Shown: positions 60,629 to 64,000 of the stretch, in pieces
How positions within the stretch are numbered: the stretch's first letter is position 1
Layout of the letters: every line of letters starts with the position of its first letter
Assembly (NCBI GenBank): GCA_031413815.1
Contig: JANOFU010000095.1
Span: forward strand, 1-64,000
Origin: JAGVSR01 sp031413815
GTDB taxonomy: Bacteria > Pseudomonadota > Alphaproteobacteria > Rhizobiales > Hyphomicrobiaceae
Length of the DNA: 64,000 nucleotides
Reading direction: 5' to 3'
The notes under the pieces: generated by a model
Told to the model about the DNA's origin: nothing
The model's database searches: none
Seen by the model: only the letters and a program-made list of their open reading frames with translations
Translations under genes and position numbers: made by a program

Positions 60629-62692
60629 ATGCGCTACCCGCATGTCTTCTCACCGCTGAAGCTCAATCAGCTGACACTCCCCAACCGGATCTATTCGACG
60701 GGGCACGCTGAGGTTTATGCCGAGGCCGGCGGCATGCCGGGCGACCGCTTCATCGGCTACTATGAAGAAAAGGCCAGGGGCGGCCTTGGCATGGCGATTT
60801 GCGGCGGTTCGAGCCCGGTGTCGGCCGATGTGCCGCAAGGCTCATGGCGGCCGGTCAACCTGACGACGGACAATGTGATCGAACCAATGGCGCGGCTGGC
60901 AGATGCCGTCCATCGCCACGGCATGAAGATCATGATCCAGGCGACTCATATGGGCCGCCGCTCGGCCTACGCGGGAGATCCCTGGCCGCACCTCGTATCC
61001 CCCAGCGGCATTCGCGAACCGGTTCACCGCGGCAATGCCAAAGAAATCGAGATCGAAGACATCCGCCGCATCATCGGCGACTTCGCCAAGGCCGCCAAGC
61101 GCGTGCAAGCCTCCGGCTTCGACGGCATCGAGATATCGGCTGCCCACCAGCAGTTGATTGATCAATTCTGGTCGCCACGATCGAACCAGCGCACCGACGA
61201 GTGGGGCGGCAGTCTTGAAAACCGCATGCGCTTTGGTCTCGAAGTGCTCACCGCGGTACGCGCGGCTGTCGGCAACGGGTTCTGCGTTGGACTGCGCATG
61301 TGCGCGGACGAATTCCACGACAACGGTCTCGATCACACAACTGCAAAAGAAATCGCGCAAGTTTATTCGGAATCTGGTCTCATCGATTTTGTCAGCGTCA
61401 TTGGCTCGGGCGCTGATACCCACAACACGCTCGCCAACTGCATGCCGCCGATGGCACTCCCGCCGGAGCCCTTCGTTCAGCTTGCAGCGGGCATCAAGTC
61501 TGTCGTCAAAGTCCCGGTTCTGCACGCCCAAGGCATTCGCGACATCACGCAAGCCGAGCGCATTCTCGCGGCCGGCCTCGTCGACATGTGCGGCATGACA
61601 CGCGCGCACATCGCCGATCCGCACCTCATGAACAAAGTGCGCGAAGGCCGCGAAGATCAGATCCGCCAGTGCATCGGCGCCAATCACTGCATCGACCGCA
61701 TGTATCTGGGCCAAGACACGCTGTGCATTCAGAACGCCGCCACGTCGCGCGAAGCGACCATGCCCCATGTCATCACGGCGTCGAAAGGCCCGAAGCGCAA
61801 AATCGTTGTTGTCGGTGCGGGACCGGCGGGCCTCGAAGCGGCGCGCGTCTCCCGATCGCGCGGACATGATGTCATTATGTTTGAGAAAAGCGACGCGGTG
61901 GGCGGGCAAGTCAATCTGGCAGCGAAGGCGCCGCAACGCGAGCAAATGGCTGGCATCATCCGCTGGTTTGATATGGAAACGAAGCGGCTCGGTGTTGAAC
62001 GCCGGATGGGCGTCGAAGCAACGGCGCAAATGATCTTGGCCGAAAAGCCCGATATCGTGGTGCTCGCAGCAGGCGGCACCAGCCACGCCAGCGAACACTC
62101 CGAATGGGGAGTAAAGGACGGATTGGCTGTCAGTTCGTGGGATATTCTGTCGGGCAAGGTCGCGCCAGCCGAAACCGTGCTGGTTTACGATTCCATCAGC
62201 ACTCATGCCGGATTTGGCACGGCAGATTTTATCGCCAGTCGCGGCAGCACCGTCGAAATGGTCACGCCGGATGTCAAAGTGGCCGATGACGTGGGCGGCA
62301 CGACGTTCCCCATTTTCTACCGGCGGCTCTATTCGCAAGGCATCATCCCGACGCCGAACCATGGGTTGGAACGCGTTTACGCCGAGGGCAACAAAAAGAT
62401 CGCCGTGCTGCGCAATGAATATACCAATCAACTGGAAGAGCGCGCCGTTGATCAGGTGGTCATCGAGAATGGCATCACGCCCAACACCGCGCTCTATTGG
62501 GGATTGAAAGACGGCTCGATCAATCGCGGCCAAACCGACATCGACACACTGTACGCGGCGCAACCCCAACCGTCACTGCAAGAGACCACAGGCGACGGCC
62601 GTTACCTGCTGTTCCGCGTGGGTGATTGCGTATCGATGCACAACATCCACGGCGCCATCTACGACAGCCTGCGGCTGTGCAAGGACTTTTGA
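60629..62692 (+). CDS. dgcA: Dimethylglycine demethylase subunit DgcA (NADH:flavin oxidoreductase family)
   Basis: 687 residues from the ATG at 60629. N-terminal FMN TIM barrel of the old-yellow-enzyme type (about 1-370, with PNRIYSTGHAE and SAAHQQLIDQFWSPRSNQR), an iron-sulfur region, and a C-terminal FAD/NAD domain (VVVGAGPAGLEAARV). The iron-sulfur region reads QCIGANHCID then DTLCIQNAATSRE: three Cys at positions matching trimethylamine dehydrogenase, but the second of the four is Ala. Demethylates dimethylglycine to sarcosine. 26 bases after sdaA. Confidence 0.9.
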   Translation: MRYPHVFSPLKLNQLTLPNRIYSTGHAEVYAEAGGMPGDRFIGYYEEKARGGLGMAICGGSSPVSADVPQGSWRPVNLTTDNVIEPMARLADAVHRHGMKIMIQATHMGRRSAYAGDPWPHLVSPSGIREPVHRGNAKEIEIEDIRRIIGDFAKAAKRVQASGFDGIEISAAHQQLIDQFWSPRSNQRTDEWGGSLENRMRFGLEVLTAVRAAVGNGFCVGLRMCADEFHDNGLDHTTAKEIAQVYSESGLIDFVSVIGSGADTHNTLANCMPPMALPPEPFVQLAAGIKSVVKVPVLHAQGIRDITQAERILAAGLVDMCGMTRAHIADPHLMNKVREGREDQIRQCIGANHCIDRMYLGQDTLCIQNAATSREATMPHVITASKGPKRKIVVVGAGPAGLEAARVSRSRGHDVIMFEKSDAVGGQVNLAAKAPQREQMAGIIRWFDMETKRLGVERRMGVEATAQMILAEKPDIVVLAAGGTSHASEHSEWGVKDGLAVSSWDILSGKVAPAETVLVYDSISTHAGFGTADFIASRGSTVEMVTPDVKVADDVGGTTFPIFYRRLYSQGIIPTPNHGLERVYAEGNKKIAVLRNEYTNQLEERAVDQVVIENGITPNTALYWGLKDGSINRGQTDIDTLYAAQPQPSLQETTGDGRYLLFRVGDCVSMHNIHGAIYDSLRLCKDF

Positions 62693-62726
62693 GGATGGCA
62701 CTGGTCAGCAACTTTGGCGCGAACTT

Positions 62727-62938
62727 CCTCCCCCTCGAAGGGGGAGGACGGAACGCCACGGATTTAGACCGCCGCGTAGCGGTCTCAGCCACGATCTCAC
62801 ATGGCGGGCTAAGTCCGATGGCGTTCCCAGGAGGGGGTGATGCTGGGCCGAAGTTCTCTCACCCCCTCCTAGGCGCGCCAAACGAGTTAGCAAGTTCGCT
62901 AACTCGTGGCGCGCGGTCCTCCCCCTTTAAGGGGGAGG
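62727..62938. repeat. Mosaic of three hairpin repeats between dgcA and dgcB
   Basis: CCTCCCCCT-CGA-AGGGGGAGG (62727-62747), CGAGTTAGC-(6)-GCTAACTCG (62883-62906) and CCTCCCCCTT-T-AAGGGGGAGG (62918-62938). The outer two share sequence and frame a 212-base element with a GGCGCGCC-like centre. Placed in the 271-base gap inside a probable operon, it may reduce read-through or be a dispersed element that inserted there. No gene in the gap. Confidence 0.75.
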
Positions 62939-62963
62939 AGCTACTGCGGCGGAGTGGCAACAC

Positions 62964-64000
62964 ATGACCCTCGCCCACACCATCACGGTGTTGTTCTGGC
63001 TGGCGGTAGCGACGCTCGCAGTTGGACTGGCGCGCCGTGCCCGGTTGTGGGCAACAGGCGCGCCTGCACAGGTCGCTTGGAGCGGGCTTCTCGCTGTTCC
63101 CAAACGCTATTTCGTCGATCTGCATCATGTCGTGGCGCACGACCCCTACATCGCCAAAACGCACATCGCCGTGGCGGGTGGTGCCATTGCTGCGCTTGTC
63201 CTCGTCGCGCTCAACTATGGTCTCGCAATCTATTCCCGCAGCCTGGACCTCGCGATTCTAGCCGCCGCTGGCTTCATGCTGATCGGCGCATTTTTCATCT
63301 GGCTGCGGCGGCGCGAACCACTCTCGCGTTTGTCACAAGGCGACTGGAGCCGGCTGCCCTACACGCTCGCCGCCTTCGCCATCGGCTTGGGCGCGCTGGT
63401 CATGCTCCCACCGGAAAAGTTGTCAGCCGGCATCGCCATCGCCGCACTCCTGATGCTGATGGCTGGATCGGCAGAGCTGGCACTCGGCATCGGGTTGGGC
63501 GGGCCGATGAAGCACGCCGTTGCTGGGCTCTTGCACTTGGCCTTTCATCCCCGTCCTGAGCGGTTCAGTGGCATCCGCTCAACAGGGCTGAAACCGCTCG
63601 CACTGCAAGCTGGCGGCTTCGGCATTGCAAAGCCCGAAGACTTTCTATGGACGCAGCTCCTCAGCTTCGATGCCTGCGTTCAATGTGGAAAGTGCGAGGC
63701 AGCGTGTCCGGCATTCGCCGCACAACAACCGTTGAACCCAAAGAAGCTGATCCAAGACTTGGTCGCCGGATTGTCGAGCCGCAGCGATGCGTCATACACT
63801 GGCAGCCCCTACCCTGGCCTGCCAATTGGACAGCATTTCGGTTCGCCTGCTGAGCCCATCGTGCCAGGCCTCATCGAACCAGAGACGCTGTGGTCGTGCA
63901 CCACATGCCGCGCCTGTGTCGAAGAATGCCCGATGCTGATCGAACATGTCGATGCCATCATCGGCATGCGCCGCAACCTCAATCTGACGCGCGGCGACGC
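62964..64000 (+). CDS. dgcB: Dimethylglycine demethylase subunit DgcB (4Fe-4S protein), cut by window end
   Basis: 345 codons are visible, and the frame is still open at 64000. The N-terminal 170 residues hold several hydrophobic helices, then two ferredoxin-type motifs: CVQCGKCEAACPAF (about 241) and CTTCRACVEECPML (about 313). This matches DgcB, which accepts electrons from DgcA at the membrane; family members are longer, with a C-terminal CCG-type domain beyond this window. GGCGG-like sequence precedes the ATG. Confidence 0.9.
   Translation, partial: MTLAHTITVLFWLAVATLAVGLARRARLWATGAPAQVAWSGLLAVPKRYFVDLHHVVAHDPYIAKTHIAVAGGAIAALVLVALNYGLAIYSRSLDLAILAAAGFMLIGAFFIWLRRREPLSRLSQGDWSRLPYTLAAFAIGLGALVMLPPEKLSAGIAIAALLMLMAGSAELALGIGLGGPMKHAVAGLLHLAFHPRPERFSGIRSTGLKPLALQAGGFGIAKPEDFLWTQLLSFDACVQCGKCEAACPAFAAQQPLNPKKLIQDLVAGLSSRSDASYTGSPYPGLPIGQHFGSPAEPIVPGLIEPETLWSCTTCRACVEECPMLIEHVDAIIGMRRNLNLTRGD

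Noticed and set aside
60842..62569. 575-codon open frame antisense to dgcA
   Set aside because: No recognisable domain, no ribosome-binding site, and dgcA is clearly coding on the other strand.

Overview
The window looks like chromosomal DNA of a GC-rich alphaproteobacterium, probably Hyphomicrobiales/Rhizobiales-like. This is inferred from codon and GC bias, the soxBDAG-sdaA-dgcAB order, a small formaldehyde-activating-enzyme (Fae) relative, and palindromic intergenic repeats. I see no rRNA, tRNA, CRISPR array, transposase or phage gene. Coding density is high, and most start choices rest on visible ribosome-binding sites or family start motifs.

Region 1 (1-20.7 kb) is mixed housekeeping: the tail of an amidohydrolase that runs straight into a 5'-truncated metallo-beta-lactamase-fold gene, a secreted intradiol-dioxygenase-like protein, a B12-binding regulator of the PpaA/AerR type, hisF, nth, an AraC-MGMT fusion, leuD and leuC about 5 kb apart, two zincin-like proteins, an L,D-transpeptidase, a GIY-YIG protein, a higBA toxin-antitoxin pair with a visible promoter/operator, LysR and MarR regulators, a MAPEG protein, trxB, and a Fae-like protein that lacks the family's catalytic His.

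Region 2 (20.8-36.4 kb) is a complete type II secretion system, arranged as a divergent pair (gspJIHFE leftward, gspL-M-C rightward) followed by gspD, gspK, a prepilin peptidase and gspG. Inside it, on the opposite strand, sits a two-gene unit: a Tat-exported multicopper oxidase and a SCO1-cytochrome c fusion.

Region 3 (36.4-53.5 kb) holds a NarL/NarX-type two-component system, divergent from an 8.8-kb gene for a 2920-residue animal-type heme peroxidase with RTX calcium repeats and seven 98-residue near-identical repeats. A second RTX protein follows that keeps fragments of the peroxidase fold but no heme ligands. Next come the ABC and membrane-fusion components of a type I secretion system and a good terminator.

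Regions 2 and 3 together put two unrelated families of extracellular metal/phenol oxidase (multicopper oxidase and MopA-like peroxidase) beside the two secretion machines able to export them. Both families include known Mn(II) oxidases, so an extracellular Mn(II)-oxidation or oxidative-defence island is the most interesting hypothesis here. It is an inference, not something the sequence proves.

Region 4 (54-64 kb) is a methylamine/betaine catabolic operon: heterotetrameric sarcosine oxidase (soxBDAG), L-serine dehydratase (sdaA), and dimethylglycine demethylase (dgcA, and dgcB cut by the window end). Together these would take dimethylglycine to sarcosine to glycine, with C1 units passed to tetrahydrofolate, and serine on to pyruvate.
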